Source: Fictibacillus terranigra (GTDB taxonomy: Bacteria; Bacillota; Bacilli; Bacillales; Fictibacillaceae). From it: 64,000 nucleotides of DNA. Below are positions 1 to 7,669 of this stretch, in pieces (the first letter of the stretch is position 1; each line of letters opens with the position of its first letter). The position numbers and the translations under genes were made by a program. The DNA lies in NCBI RefSeq assembly GCF_030412265.1, contig NZ_JAUHLN010000003.1, forward strand, positions 372,001 through 436,000, given 5' to 3'. Under the pieces are notes generated by a model. The model was not told the origin of the DNA. It saw nothing but the letters and a program-made list of their open reading frames with translations, and did no database searches.

Positions 1-53
1 AGGGCAAGAAACGTACCTATTAAACCTAATCCCACGATTTGAAGAATCTCAAT
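1..53 (-). CDS. spoIIIAD: Stage III sporulation protein AD, N-terminal fragment
   Basis: Only about 17 codons are inside the window; the gene runs off the left edge. The visible peptide (I/M-EILQIVGLGLIGTFLA) matches the hydrophobic N-terminus of SpoIIIAD, a membrane component of the SpoIIIA-SpoIIQ channel between mother cell and forespore. It follows spoIIIAC on the same strand, as in the spoIIIA operon. A strong ribosome site (AAGGGGGT, overlapping the spoIIIAC stop) sits 8 nt before an ATT codon. No in-frame ATG, GTG or TTG exists nearby, so ATT looks like the start codon. Product call is confident from context; the start codon is inference. Confidence 0.75.
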   Translation of the reverse strand, partial: MEILQIVGLGLIGTFLA

Positions 54-67
54 GTTGGATACCCCCT

Positions 68-274
68 TCAGTTTTGAAAAAGAAAGACGCCTTTCACTTT
101 TTGAAACAGGTCGCTTAACAGTGAAATAACGATAAATAATGCCACGATGAACCCTAGGAGTGTCACCCAATGTGCATAATCTTCTTTTCCAACCATCTTC
201 AGAACACTATGCAGCATCGCTACTATGATTCCGAGACCAGCGATTTGAAAGACGACATTCACGTCAAAACCCAT
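68..274 (-). CDS. spoIIIAC: Stage III sporulation protein AC
   Basis: A 68-residue, two-helix membrane protein of the SpoIIIA complex that links mother cell and engulfed forespore and supports sigma-G activity. The sequence begins MGFDVNVVFQIAG and ends VFLFQN, typical of the family, with two hydrophobic stretches (about residues 5-25 and 35-58). An upstream in-frame ATG at 289 exists, but GGAGG lies between the two ATGs, 6 nt before the one at 274, so 274 is chosen. It sits 17 nt after spoIIIAB and its stop overlaps the spoIIIAD ribosome site, so it is co-transcribed. Confidence 0.92.
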   Translation of the reverse strand: MGFDVNVVFQIAGLGIIVAMLHSVLKMVGKEDYAHWVTLLGFIVALFIVISLLSDLFQKVKGVFLFQN

Positions 275-291
275 CTGATTTCCTCCCATGC

Positions 292-804
292 CTAGAACAG
301 TAAAATGATGAGAAGCAGCCCTGTAAGTATGCCGAGGCTTTTGTACATTCTTTCATACTTCACCTGTGCTTCGTTCGCTTCAGCAAGCTCCCTCTCAAGA
401 TGTGAGAGGGTTAGTTTGATCTGTCTTTGCTGGTTTTCCCGGTCGTGCCTGCCGAGCGTTGCACCAAACTGCCTGAGAATTTCAATCTCTTCTTTTTTGA
501 ACGCAGAAGCATCTGACAGTCCTGCTAAACTTTCTTCCCATGCTTCTAGAACAGAGGAAGCCGATTCATCCAGTCGATTAGATACCTCAAGGAAAAAGCG
601 GGCGACCGGCCCTTTCAGCTGGGAACTCAGATGTAAGAAAGCTTCATCCAGCGGAATGAGGCCGTACATGATTTCTGCCTCAAGAGATTGAAGGCCTACC
701 TTCAGCTGTCTCAGCTGCTTCGGCCTTTCTCTTACCTTTTTAGCCAGTTCAAAACCGATCCATGTGGTCGACACAAGAATAAGGACAGCTCCCAACCAGT
801 TCAT
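292..804 (-). CDS. spoIIIAB: Stage III sporulation protein AB
   Basis: A 170-residue membrane protein of the SpoIIIA channel complex. It has an N-terminal transmembrane helix (residues 3-20), a long soluble helical middle related to type II secretion GspF-type folds, and a C-terminal hydrophobic helix ending in LLLIILLF. Start and stop overlap with spoIIIAA by 4 nt (ATGA), indicating translational coupling. Length agrees with the B. subtilis protein. It acts in the mother cell membrane facing the forespore during engulfment. Confidence 0.92.
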   Translation of the reverse strand: MNWLGAVLILVSTTWIGFELAKKVRERPKQLRQLKVGLQSLEAEIMYGLIPLDEAFLHLSSQLKGPVARFFLEVSNRLDESASSVLEAWEESLAGLSDASAFKKEEIEILRQFGATLGRHDRENQQRQIKLTLSHLERELAEANEAQVKYERMYKSLGILTGLLLIILLF

Positions 805-1745
805 GTGATCGCCTTCAGTTCTGCCGTTATACGTTTTTGGTTCGCATCATATATTCCTCGGACGGTGCCTGGCTTGCCTGTCCTTGTCAATTCAATATAC
901 CTGTCAAAAAGCTTCATCTCAGCAAGCGGAGATATGGCAGGACGCCGGAGCGCTTCTTCAAGGGAGTGTCCGTGAACGGTCATCATCATTCCCACTCCGG
1001 CATTCATCGCCTCGAGTATGGCCTCTGCATCTTCTTTTCTTCCAATTTCATCTGCGATGAGCACTTCGGGGCTCATCGATCGGATCATCATCATCATTCC
1101 CTCAGCTTTTGGACAGGCGTCGAGCACGTCCACTCTTTGGCCCAGCACAAACTGCGGGATCCCCTTCACACTTCCTGCAATCTCTGAACGCTCATCAACA
1201 ATGCCAACCTTGCTTGAAGGTATTTTCTTCTCCGGGCATCCCGTACTGACCGCTCGGGCCAAGTCCCGAAGCAGGGTAGTTTTTCCTGTCTGCGGAGCTC
1301 CGACAATCAGTGTGTTCAGCCAGCGGCGGTTTTCATATAGACTCGGCAGGAAAGGATCTGCGCTCCCGATTTTTTCTCGTGCGATACGGATATTATAGGA
1401 ACCAATGTCCCGGATTGCTTTTACTTCCCCTTTTTCAGTGATTACCTTGCCAGCGAGCCCCACACGGTGTCCGCCCTTTATCGTGATATAGCCTCTCTTC
1501 AATTCTTCCTCAAGAGCGTACAAGGAATAGCGGCTTAACTTATTGATCAGCTGTACCCCGTCCTCAGGACGGACGAGATAATATCCCGAGCCGCAGGAAG
1601 GATACTCCGGCTGGCCATTAATAATCAGCTCCAGTGGTCTCTGCAGGCGAAAACGGATTTCCTCCAGTTGTCCGATCCGTTCTTTCGGGTATTTTTTAAT
1701 GAGTTCACAAACAGCTTCCGGCAACACAGCCATCACATTTTCCAA
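801..1745 (-). CDS. spoIIIAA: Stage III sporulation protein AA, ATPase
   Basis: A cytosolic mother-cell ATPase related to secretion ATPases that powers or gates the SpoIIIA-SpoIIQ channel. The Walker A motif is GAPQTGKTTLLRDLA (about residue 150), followed by a Walker-B-like VLIADEIGRKEDAEA and a downstream MMMTVHGHS segment. It is the first gene of the spoIIIA operon and overlaps spoIIIAB by 4 nt. Several starts are possible (GTG 1754, TTG 1745, GTG 1736, ATG 1733); TTG at 1745 is preferred because GGGGTGG lies 5 nt upstream. The protein would then be 314 residues, near family length. Confidence 0.9.
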   Translation of the reverse strand: MENVMAVLPEAVCELIKKYPKERIGQLEEIRFRLQRPLELIINGQPEYPSCGSGYYLVRPEDGVQLINKLSRYSLYALEEELKRGYITIKGGHRVGLAGKVITEKGEVKAIRDIGSYNIRIAREKIGSADPFLPSLYENRRWLNTLIVGAPQTGKTTLLRDLARAVSTGCPEKKIPSSKVGIVDERSEIAGSVKGIPQFVLGQRVDVLDACPKAEGMMMMIRSMSPEVLIADEIGRKEDAEAILEAMNAGVGMMMTVHGHSLEEALRRPAISPLAEMKLFDRYIELTRTGKPGTVRGIYDANQKRITAELKAIT

Positions 1746-1776
1746 GCGCACCACCCCAAAAAGAAATAGGTATTAT

Positions 1777-1805
1777 ACCTTATGCTTGCCAGCACGCTTT
1801 ATGAC
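1777..1805 (-). promoter_or_regulatory. Putative sigma-E promoter of the spoIIIA operon
   Basis: On the minus strand GTCATAA (1805-1799) and CATAAGGT (1784-1777) are separated by 14 nt and lie about 30 nt before the spoIIIAA start. They resemble the mother-cell sigma-E -35 and -10 consensus, and the B. subtilis spoIIIA operon is known to be sigma-E dependent. Assignment is by eye and by context. Confidence 0.5.
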
Positions 1806-1816
1806 CTGCATAAACA

Positions 1817-1852
1817 CAAAAAAGCTCCATTCCCCGTTTGGAATGAAGCTTT
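1817..1852 (-). terminator. Rho-independent terminator after efp
   Basis: Two arms, AAAGCT-C-CATTCC (1821-1833) and GGAATG-A-AGCTTT (1840-1852), form a 12-pair stem with one mismatch. On the minus strand the stem is followed by a run of T, directly downstream of the efp stop codon. It separates efp from the sporulation operon. Confidence 0.85.
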
Positions 1853-1866
1853 GTGGCCGTATTGAC

Positions 1867-2424
1867 TTACGCTCGGGAAACGTAGTCGCCTGAACGTGTG
1901 TCGATGATTAATTTGTCGCCTTGGTTGATGAAGAAAGGAACTTGTACAATCAAGCCTGTCTCAAGGGTAGCAGGTTTGGACCCGCCTGAAGCAGTATCTC
2001 CCTTAATTCCGGGTTCTGTTTCAGTAACTTCCAGTTCTACCGTGTTCGGAAGTTCCACTCCAATCGTTTCTCCTTGGTACGTCATGATTTGCACTACCAT
2101 GTTCTCAAGAAGGAATTTCAATTCATGCTCAAGCTGAGCAGAAGTCAGCTCAGTTTGTTCATAGGTCTCGTTGTCCATGAATGTGTGTGTATCCCCAGAA
2201 GCGTAAAGGTATTGCATTCTTCTGTTCTCAATATGAGCTTTCGCTACTTTTTCACCGCCGCGGAATGTTTTTTCCTGAATGCTCCCTGTACGGAGATTGC
2301 GAAGCTTCGAACGAACGAAAGCCGCTCCTTTACCCGGTTTTACGTGCTGGAAATCCATCACTTGCCAGATTCCCCCGTCTACCTCAATGGTTAATCCTGT
2401 TCTAAAATCATTAACTGAAATCAT
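1867..2424 (-). CDS. efp: Elongation factor P
   Basis: A 185-residue translation factor that binds between the P and E sites and relieves stalling at consecutive prolines. Three beta domains are expected: an N-terminal KOW-like domain (1-65) with the exposed loop [10 protein letters not shown], and two OB-like domains ending in [12 protein letters not shown]. Lys32 in that loop is the residue that carries 5-aminopentanol modification in B. subtilis. The start has AGGAGG 7 nt upstream. It is the third gene of an aroQ-pepP-efp run, 17 nt after the peptidase, and ends in a terminator. Confidence 0.97.
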   Translation of the reverse strand: MISVNDFRTGLTIEVDGGIWQVMDFQHVKPGKGAAFVRSKLRNLRTGSIQEKTFRGGEKVAKAHIENRRMQYLYASGDTHTFMDNETYEQTELTSAQLEHELKFLLENMVVQIMTYQGETIGVELPNTVELEVTETEPGIKGDTASGGSKPATLETGLIVQVPFFINQGDKLIIDTRSGDYVSRA

Positions 2425-2441
2425 CGTTTTTCCTCCTGATA

Positions 2442-3515
2442 CTAACCTAAAATAAGCAGTTCTTTTGTGGAATGAGTAAGAGATTCATTCCCCTGTTCGG
2501 TAATAAGGGCATCATCTTCAATCCTTACTCCGCCTAAACCGGAAACATAGATTCCCGGTTCCACCGTTACCATCATCCCCGGCTCAAGAATGGTGTCTGA
2601 ATGGACAGCAAGACTAGGCCCTTCGTGAACGTCAAGGCCAATGCCATGGCCCGTCGAATGCCCAAAATATTCACCGTAGCCTTGTTCGGCAATATAATCC
2701 CTTGTTAAGGCATCTGCCTGTTTTCCAGTCATTCCCGGTTTTATTCCCTGCATACCCCGTGCCTGTGCTTGATAAACCGTTTCATAAATCTTCCGCAGCT
2801 CTGAAGAAATTTCACCTACAGCAACTGTTCGCGTGATATCCGAGCAATAGCCTTTATAGTATGCTCCAAAATCAAGGGTTACCAGTTCTCCTTCACTGAT
2901 TTTCTTCTCAGAAGCTACTCCATGGGGAAGTGCAGAACGATTGCCAGATGCGACAATTATATCGAACGAAGAAGATGCTGCCCCATTCTTCCTCATGAAA
3001 AATTCAAGTTCATTGGAGACTTCAAGCTCCGTCCGGCCTGGCCTTATGTAAGAAGTAATGTGGGAGAAGGCTGCATCGGCAATTTGTGCGGCTTCCTTTA
3101 ATATCTTAATCTCTGAATTATCCTTAATCAAGCGTAACTTTTCAATAAGGCCGGAAATTGGCACAAGCTCTGTATCCTGGCTGCTTGTATACTTCTCGTA
3201 TGTCCGATATTGTGAGAAGCTGAGATAATCCTGCTCAAAGCCGGCTTTCTTGATCCCCATTTCCGCTGCAGCTTGTACGGCTTTTTCCTGAATCGCTGAG
3301 GTATGCCTGATAATCTCAAAGTCTTTCGCCTGTGCTGCTGCCTGATCCACATACCTGAAATCCGTTATGAGCTTCGCTTCTTTTTCAGAGACCACAAGCA
3401 CACCAGAACTTCCAGTGAACCCGCTGAGATATCGTCTGTTCTTCCCGGATGTTACAATCATCCCATCGATATGATGCTTTTGAAACTCCGCTCTTAATTT
3501 CTCTAATCTTGACAT
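2442..3515 (-). CDS. papA: Xaa-Pro peptidase (M24 family)
   Basis: A 357-residue metallopeptidase that removes N-terminal residues preceding proline (the B. subtilis yqhT/papA family). The N-terminal creatinase-like domain spans about 1-125 and the pita-bread domain 130-357. Metal ligands are recognisable in [17 protein letters not shown], in [16 protein letters not shown], in VEPGIY and in GVRIEDD. GGGGAGG lies 7 nt before the ATG. It follows aroQ by 26 nt and precedes efp by 17 nt, so the three are probably co-transcribed. Pairing a proline peptidase with EF-P is a conserved Bacillus arrangement. Confidence 0.93.
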   Translation of the reverse strand: MSRLEKLRAEFQKHHIDGMIVTSGKNRRYLSGFTGSSGVLVVSEKEAKLITDFRYVDQAAAQAKDFEIIRHTSAIQEKAVQAAAEMGIKKAGFEQDYLSFSQYRTYEKYTSSQDTELVPISGLIEKLRLIKDNSEIKILKEAAQIADAAFSHITSYIRPGRTELEVSNELEFFMRKNGAASSSFDIIVASGNRSALPHGVASEKKISEGELVTLDFGAYYKGYCSDITRTVAVGEISSELRKIYETVYQAQARGMQGIKPGMTGKQADALTRDYIAEQGYGEYFGHSTGHGIGLDVHEGPSLAVHSDTILEPGMMVTVEPGIYVSGLGGVRIEDDALITEQGNESLTHSTKELLILG

Positions 3516-3541
3516 ACCTTTTCCTCCCCTAATGACAAATT

Positions 3542-3976
3542 TCAGCTGATCTCATGCAGCAGCGCTAACACCGCAAGTTCATACCCTTTGAATCCAAGTC
3601 CAGCGATCTGTCCTGCTGCAACAGGTGCAATGACGGAATGATGACGAAATTCCTCTCTTGCATGAATGTTTGAAATATGTACTTCGATAACCGGGATATT
3701 CACACTTGCAATGGCATCCCTAATCGCATAACTATAATGTGTAAAGGCCCCTGCGTTCAGGACAATCCCGGAATATTCTTTCTCTGCTTCATGAATCCAA
3801 TCCAATATGGCTCCCTCATGATTGGATTGTCTGCACTCAACCTTTACGTTTTTGCTTTCACCGAAATGAATGAGCTGTTTTTCCAGAGCGGCGAGCGTAT
3901 CATTCCCATAGATGGTAGGTTCCCTGGTACCTAGACGATTCAGATTCGGGCCGTTGATGACCAGTATTTTATCCAT
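3542..3976 (-). CDS. aroQ: Type II 3-dehydroquinate dehydratase
   Basis: A 144-residue enzyme that converts 3-dehydroquinate to 3-dehydroshikimate in the shikimate pathway; type II enzymes are dodecamers working through an enolate. Family motifs are NGPNLNRLGTREP near the N-terminus with the following IYG tyrosine, RQSNHEGAILDWIHEA, NAGAFTHYSYAIRDA and EVHISNIHAREEFRHHS, which holds the catalytic histidine. The ribosome site AAGGGGACC lies immediately after the T-run of an upstream hairpin. It is the first gene of the aroQ-pepP-efp group. A second shikimate gene, aroK, lies in this window but is not linked. Confidence 0.95.
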   Translation of the reverse strand: MDKILVINGPNLNRLGTREPTIYGNDTLAALEKQLIHFGESKNVKVECRQSNHEGAILDWIHEAEKEYSGIVLNAGAFTHYSYAIRDAIASVNIPVIEVHISNIHAREEFRHHSVIAPVAAGQIAGLGFKGYELAVLALLHEIS

Positions 3977-3989
3977 GATTTGGTCCCCT

Positions 3990-4020
3990 TAAAAAATAGA
4001 ATGTTCCATGAACATTCTAT
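3990..4020 (-). terminator. Hairpin plus T-run between yqhR and aroQ
   Basis: A perfect 11-bp inverted repeat, ATAGAATGTTC / GAACATTCTAT (3996-4006 and 4010-4020), has a 3-nt loop and is followed on the minus strand by six T. It has the form of an intrinsic terminator for yqhR. It ends directly at the aroQ ribosome-binding site, so it could also attenuate aroQ. No obvious aroQ promoter lies between the hairpin and the start codon. Confidence 0.75.
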
Positions 4021-4043
4021 CATACCGTCATTTTTTTGAATAG

Positions 4044-4544
4044 TTAGGTATTTTCCCGGCTTTGTGCTGATTGCAGTTCCTGATACTCAAACGATATCGA
4101 GTATCCTACGAATACACCATACAAAATATACAAGCACAGTGTTGTGGCAATCGTATTCCTTCCTAATTGACTGATTGGCTCTAAACCCGGAAAGATGGGA
4201 TGAAGCAAGTAAAATACTATGACCCAGAGAAGGATACCAAAGGTCAGGCCACCCACCATACTTTTAACTCTTGATAGCAGATAGCGGTAGCAAATAGCAA
4301 CCAGGATGGAAATTAGAGAAATGGCGATCACGCCGATGAGCTGGCCAAGCCATTGGGATTTCCACTTTCCTAGCGCCCATGGTGCCAGAATGAGTGCCGG
4401 TCCAATTTTGGACAAATTGAGGTAGTAAGCAAAATAACCGACAATCCCCCAGAACAGTCCTCCAAAAAACCCTACACTCACCACCCTGGCCATAAAGGAC
4501 ATCGCCTCATCCCGCTTGTTCTTGTCCTGTTTAAAATCATTCAT
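4044..4544 (-). CDS. yqhR: YqhR family membrane protein
   Basis: A 166-residue integral membrane protein of unknown function, placed as in B. subtilis between aroQ and the divergent yqhQ. Four hydrophobic segments are visible, near residues 20-45, 65-85, 95-115 and 135-155. The N-terminus is charged (NDFKQDKNKRDEA). GGAGGTG lies upstream of the ATG. No catalytic motif is visible. Identification rests on position and general character, so function is unknown. Confidence 0.75.
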   Translation of the reverse strand: MNDFKQDKNKRDEAMSFMARVVSVGFFGGLFWGIVGYFAYYLNLSKIGPALILAPWALGKWKSQWLGQLIGVIAISLISILVAICYRYLLSRVKSMVGGLTFGILLWVIVFYLLHPIFPGLEPISQLGRNTIATTLCLYILYGVFVGYSISFEYQELQSAQSRENT

Positions 4545-4733
4545 TGGAAAACACCTCCATAGTTACAGTATGTCCCGTTTTCTTCCTCCACTTTCAATAA
4601 GTTGTGTTCTATTAATATTCCGTGTTAAAAATGTATAAAATGGGAAAAATAAAGATAACGCACGATTGCCTAGAGGTTTATAGCGTTTTACTGTAGAATT
4701 AAGCTAATAAACATAAAGGGTAGAGGTGTAGAA

Positions 4734-5684
4734 ATGACAGAAAACAAAAAACCGGCATACGGCGGCCAGGCAGTCGTCGAAGGGGTGATGTTTGCCGGCA
4801 AGCACACATATGTTACCGCCATCCGCAGGAATGATGACAGTATTGAGTACTTTGAATTGCTTAAACGCTACAACCCCTGGCTGAACAGAATTAAAAAGAT
4901 ACCTTTTCTGCGGGGGATCGCAGCGATACTTGAGGCCAGTTCAAACGGAACCAAACATTTGAACTTCTCTACTGAACGGTATGACATCCCTCCGGGAGAG
5001 GAAATAAAAAAGGATGAACCTTCCTCATCCAAAGCCATGTTCGTTTTCAGTCTGGCGGTAATCGGAATCATCTCTTTCTTGTTTGCAAAATTCGTTTTCA
5101 CTCTTGTTCCTGTTTTTCTTGCAGAAGCATTCCGGCCATGGGTGGAAAGCCATATCGGCCAAAACCTGCTGGAGGGATTCTTTAAGTTTCTCTTTCTCTT
5201 ATCGTACATTTACTTTGTTTCTTTAACTCCAACCATAAAGAGAGTTTTCCAATACCACGGAGCGGAACACAAAGTGATCAATGCCTACGAGAACGGTTTT
5301 GAACTTACCGTTGATAATGTTAAAAAACAATCACGGCTTCACTACCGCTGCGGAAGCAGTTTTATCCTGTTTACAGTAGTAGTAGGAGTCTTTATCTATC
5401 TGTTCGTTCCATCTGATCCCCTATGGCAGAGAGTCGTTTACAGGCTCGTACTGATTCCCGTAGTCCTCGGTATTTCTTTTGAAGTTTTGCAGATTACGAA
5501 CAAACTAAGGAACGTCCCTGTTCTAAAATATCTCGGGTTTCCGGGTTTATGGCTTCAGCTTCTCACTACGAAAGAACCTGACCGTGAACAGACTGAAGTG
5601 GCCATCCTTTCATTTAACGAGATGCTCCGGCGGGATGCCGAGCATGAAAAAAGAAAACTTGAAAACAGTACAAAAATCGTTTAA
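4734..5684 (+). CDS. yqhQ: DUF1385 membrane protein YqhQ
   Basis: A 316-residue membrane protein of the DUF1385 family, function unknown. The N-terminus KPAYGGQAVVEGVMFAG and the central HYRCGSSFILF and QYHGAEHKVINAYENG segments are hallmarks. Hydrophobic helices occur around residues 100-135, 140-165, 215-235 and 245-260. The ribosome site GAGGTG precedes the ATG. It is divergent from yqhR and followed 21 nt later by yqhP, as in related Bacillaceae. Confidence 0.88.
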   Translation: MTENKKPAYGGQAVVEGVMFAGKHTYVTAIRRNDDSIEYFELLKRYNPWLNRIKKIPFLRGIAAILEASSNGTKHLNFSTERYDIPPGEEIKKDEPSSSKAMFVFSLAVIGIISFLFAKFVFTLVPVFLAEAFRPWVESHIGQNLLEGFFKFLFLLSYIYFVSLTPTIKRVFQYHGAEHKVINAYENGFELTVDNVKKQSRLHYRCGSSFILFTVVVGVFIYLFVPSDPLWQRVVYRLVLIPVVLGISFEVLQITNKLRNVPVLKYLGFPGLWLQLLTTKEPDREQTEVAILSFNEMLRRDAEHEKRKLENSTKIV

Positions 5685-5705
5685 ACCTTCAAGGAGGTGA
5701 ACCTG

Positions 5706-6056
5706 TTGCATCGCAAATCATTTCATCCAGTCATTTGGGTCATTATCGTGTTGGCAGTAATTGGACTTGGGTCACAATTAATCTTTTCACCTCAAAAGTT
5801 AATCACGCAGTTGCTCATGGTCGGGGTGATTGTCGCTCTCTTTTACTTTATTTTTCAGCGGTTTCGTCCCGGTGAGAACGGAAAATACAAAAAAGCGGTA
5901 AAGCAGTCCAAACGAAAGTATAGCCAGTCTGCTGCACCGATTAAAAAGAGCCTGACTTCAAACAAACCAGCTCCCTTCAAAAAGCGAAAAAAAGAACATC
6001 ACCTCACTGTGATTGAAGGAAAAAAGAATAAGAAAAAAAATCGAGCTTCTTTTTAA
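5706..6056 (+). CDS. yqhP: YqhP-like small membrane protein with basic tail
   Basis: About 116 residues: two hydrophobic segments (roughly 6-24 and 30-50), then a strongly basic Lys/Arg-rich soluble tail ending KKNKKKNRASF. Function unknown. A GTG at 5697 lies inside the ribosome site; AAGGAGG at 5691-5697 is 8 nt before TTG at 5706, so TTG is the preferred start. It follows yqhQ closely and overlaps tail-to-tail with the patatin gene by 4 nt inside a shared terminator. Confidence 0.78.
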   Translation: MHRKSFHPVIWVIIVLAVIGLGSQLIFSPQKLITQLLMVGVIVALFYFIFQRFRPGENGKYKKAVKQSKRKYSQSAAPIKKSLTSNKPAPFKKRKKEHHLTVIEGKKNKKKNRASF

Positions 6057-6067
6057 GCTCGATTTTT
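6033..6067. terminator. Bidirectional terminator between yqhP and yqhO
   Basis: TCGAGCTT (6041-6048) pairs with AAGCTCGA (6055-6062) and is flanked by A-run and T-run, so it can terminate both converging genes. Both stop codons lie inside it. Confidence 0.88.
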
Positions 6068-6979
6068 ATATGGAGTCCATATTTTCTTGCCTGCTGCCCA
6101 CCGGTTCAAGAACTCGGTCCCCTGCAGATAACCGAAGTCCATCATTGCGTTTTTTGTTTCTTCCGGAAGCTCAAAATCCACGACGGAGATTTCCTTGACC
6201 GGGATAAATATGATGTCCCTGGCATCATATTTGGAAATATGCCGATTATCGTGTGCTTCCATCATCGTTTGAAACAGCGCTTTAAAAAGATTAAAGGCAT
6301 TGTTCACTTTATGTGCTGGAATATTTCCGTACGATGAGCTTAACTGAAAGCCAAGAACCGGCCGCTCTGATGTCCGGTCTTTTCGCTGAAACAGCCAGAT
6401 CGGAAAATTGCTCAATACCCCTCCATCCACAATATAGCTTTTTTGCCCAAGACGGTTATAAAGTGTGATGGGGTAAAAAAAATAGGGAATACTGCAGCTC
6501 ATTCTCACTGCCCTGGCAACGGGAAACTTCTCTTTCAGCAGCCCATATTCCTGAAGGTCGTCTGGCAGAACGACCAGCCGGCCCCTCGTAATATCAGAAG
6601 CTATGATTTTAAGGGAATCGTCCGGCAGGTCAGCAAAAGTCTCGATCCCTTTTGCCTTTAAGAGCTCCTTCACCCACCTTTCCAGGGCTTCTCCTTTATA
6701 CAGGCCTAACTTCCAGTAAACCTTCAGCCAATTCATAAAAGGAACCGGCAGCCACGATTTTTTTTCATCGAGAAACTGTTTCAGTTCCACGTTATGAATC
6801 AGATCTTTCAGTTCAGCGGAAGTATATCCTGCTGCTACGAGGGAAGCGACGAGCGCCCCGGCACTCGTCCCGGCTACGCGTTTGAATTGAAGGCCCCTCT
6901 CTTCTGCTGCCTGTATGGCTCCTATCAAAGATATGCCTTTTATGCCTCCGCCTGAGAAAACTCCATCCACCATCATCAT
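6053..6979 (-). CDS. yqhO: Patatin-like phospholipase
   Basis: A 308-residue patatin-family serine hydrolase, probably acting on lipid acyl esters. It carries the oxyanion motif GGGIKGISL near residue 12, the nucleophile elbow GTSAG near residue 38, and the Asp of the catalytic dyad in VDGGVLSNFP. No signal peptide is evident, so it should be cytoplasmic or membrane-peripheral. AGGGGGG lies upstream of a run of three ATG codons, so the exact start may vary by 1-2 codons. Its neighbours are conserved with B. subtilis yqhN-yqhP. Substrate unknown. Confidence 0.88.
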   Translation of the reverse strand: MMMVDGVFSGGGIKGISLIGAIQAAEERGLQFKRVAGTSAGALVASLVAAGYTSAELKDLIHNVELKQFLDEKKSWLPVPFMNWLKVYWKLGLYKGEALERWVKELLKAKGIETFADLPDDSLKIIASDITRGRLVVLPDDLQEYGLLKEKFPVARAVRMSCSIPYFFYPITLYNRLGQKSYIVDGGVLSNFPIWLFQRKDRTSERPVLGFQLSSSYGNIPAHKVNNAFNLFKALFQTMMEAHDNRHISKYDARDIIFIPVKEISVVDFELPEETKNAMMDFGYLQGTEFLNRWAAGKKIWTPYKNRA

Positions 6980-7030
6980 GAATTCCCCCCTTTATTATCC
7001 TAATCATGAGGGGAAGTACAATATTCAACC

Positions 7031-7064
7031 AAAATAAAAACAATCATAACCGCGGTTATGATTG
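7031..7064 (-). terminator. Terminator of mntR, perfect palindrome
   Basis: Positions 7041-7064 form a perfect 24-bp palindrome centred on CCGCGG, followed on the minus strand by TTTTTATTTT. It overlaps the last codons and the stop of mntR. Confidence 0.85.
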
Positions 7065-7484
7065 TTCCTGATTTTTTTGCTGTATCTCTTTCAAGGCCTC
7101 AACTCTTTGCGGATCTTCCTCAAAATATTGCAGGAGATCCCCGATCCTGTCGATGGCATTCCAGCTTAAATGATGCTCGATCCCTTCTACGTCGTCAAAG
7201 ATTTTTTCCTGGTCAACACCGATGACTTTTAAAAAACCTTCCAACAGTTCGTGCCGGTAAACGAGGCGTTTGCCTAATTTTTTCCCGTTTGGCGTCAATA
7301 CGAATCCGCGATACTTTTCATAGACGAGGTATTTTCCTTTATCCAGCTTCTGTATCATTTTTGTAACTGAGGAGGGATGTACTTCCAGACTTTCAGCAAG
7401 ATCAGAAACCCTGGCGTATCCTTTTTCTTCAATTAACGCATAGATTCGTTCAATATAATCTTCCATGCTGGGCGTTGGGGGCAT
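7056..7484 (-). CDS. mntR: Manganese-responsive transcriptional regulator
   Basis: A 142-residue DtxR/MntR-family repressor that senses Mn(II) and represses Mn uptake genes. The N-terminal winged helix ([34 protein letters not shown]) is followed by a dimerisation helix domain. Metal ligands are present with a one-residue offset from B. subtilis: Asp9, Glu12, His78, Glu100, Glu103 and His104 (in [17 protein letters not shown]). The C-terminus is short, lacking the SH3 domain of DtxR, as in MntR. It is monocistronic, with its own sigma-A promoter and terminator. No Mn transporter is adjacent. Confidence 0.97.
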   Translation of the reverse strand: MPPTPSMEDYIERIYALIEEKGYARVSDLAESLEVHPSSVTKMIQKLDKGKYLVYEKYRGFVLTPNGKKLGKRLVYRHELLEGFLKVIGVDQEKIFDDVEGIEHHLSWNAIDRIGDLLQYFEEDPQRVEALKEIQQKNQEQS

Positions 7485-7524
7485 GCTGTTCCCTCCGATT
7501 CATTCTTTCACTGCTCTGTTTAAA

Positions 7525-7553
7525 ATATTACTATACAAAAGAAAGGGTGACAA
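7525..7553 (-). promoter_or_regulatory. Sigma-A promoter of mntR
   Basis: TTGTCA (7553-7548), 17-nt spacer, TAATAT (7530-7525), about 40 nt upstream of the mntR start. Confidence 0.6.
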
Positions 7554-7618
7554 GGCAGTATCAATTCTGTGGTTTCTTTCTAGCTGTATTGGTTAATATG
7601 GATCATGCTCAGGACACC

Positions 7619-7653
7619 GCAAAAAAAGCCCAAACGCAATACGCTTGGGCTTT
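7619..7653 (-). terminator. Terminator of the ribonucleotide reductase gene
   Basis: AAAGCCCAA (7625-7633) pairs with TTGGGCTTT (7645-7653), with an inner CG/CG extension and a T-run on the minus strand, 17 nt after the nrdJ stop. Confidence 0.9.
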
Positions 7654-7669
7654 ATGGCAGATGGATCAC

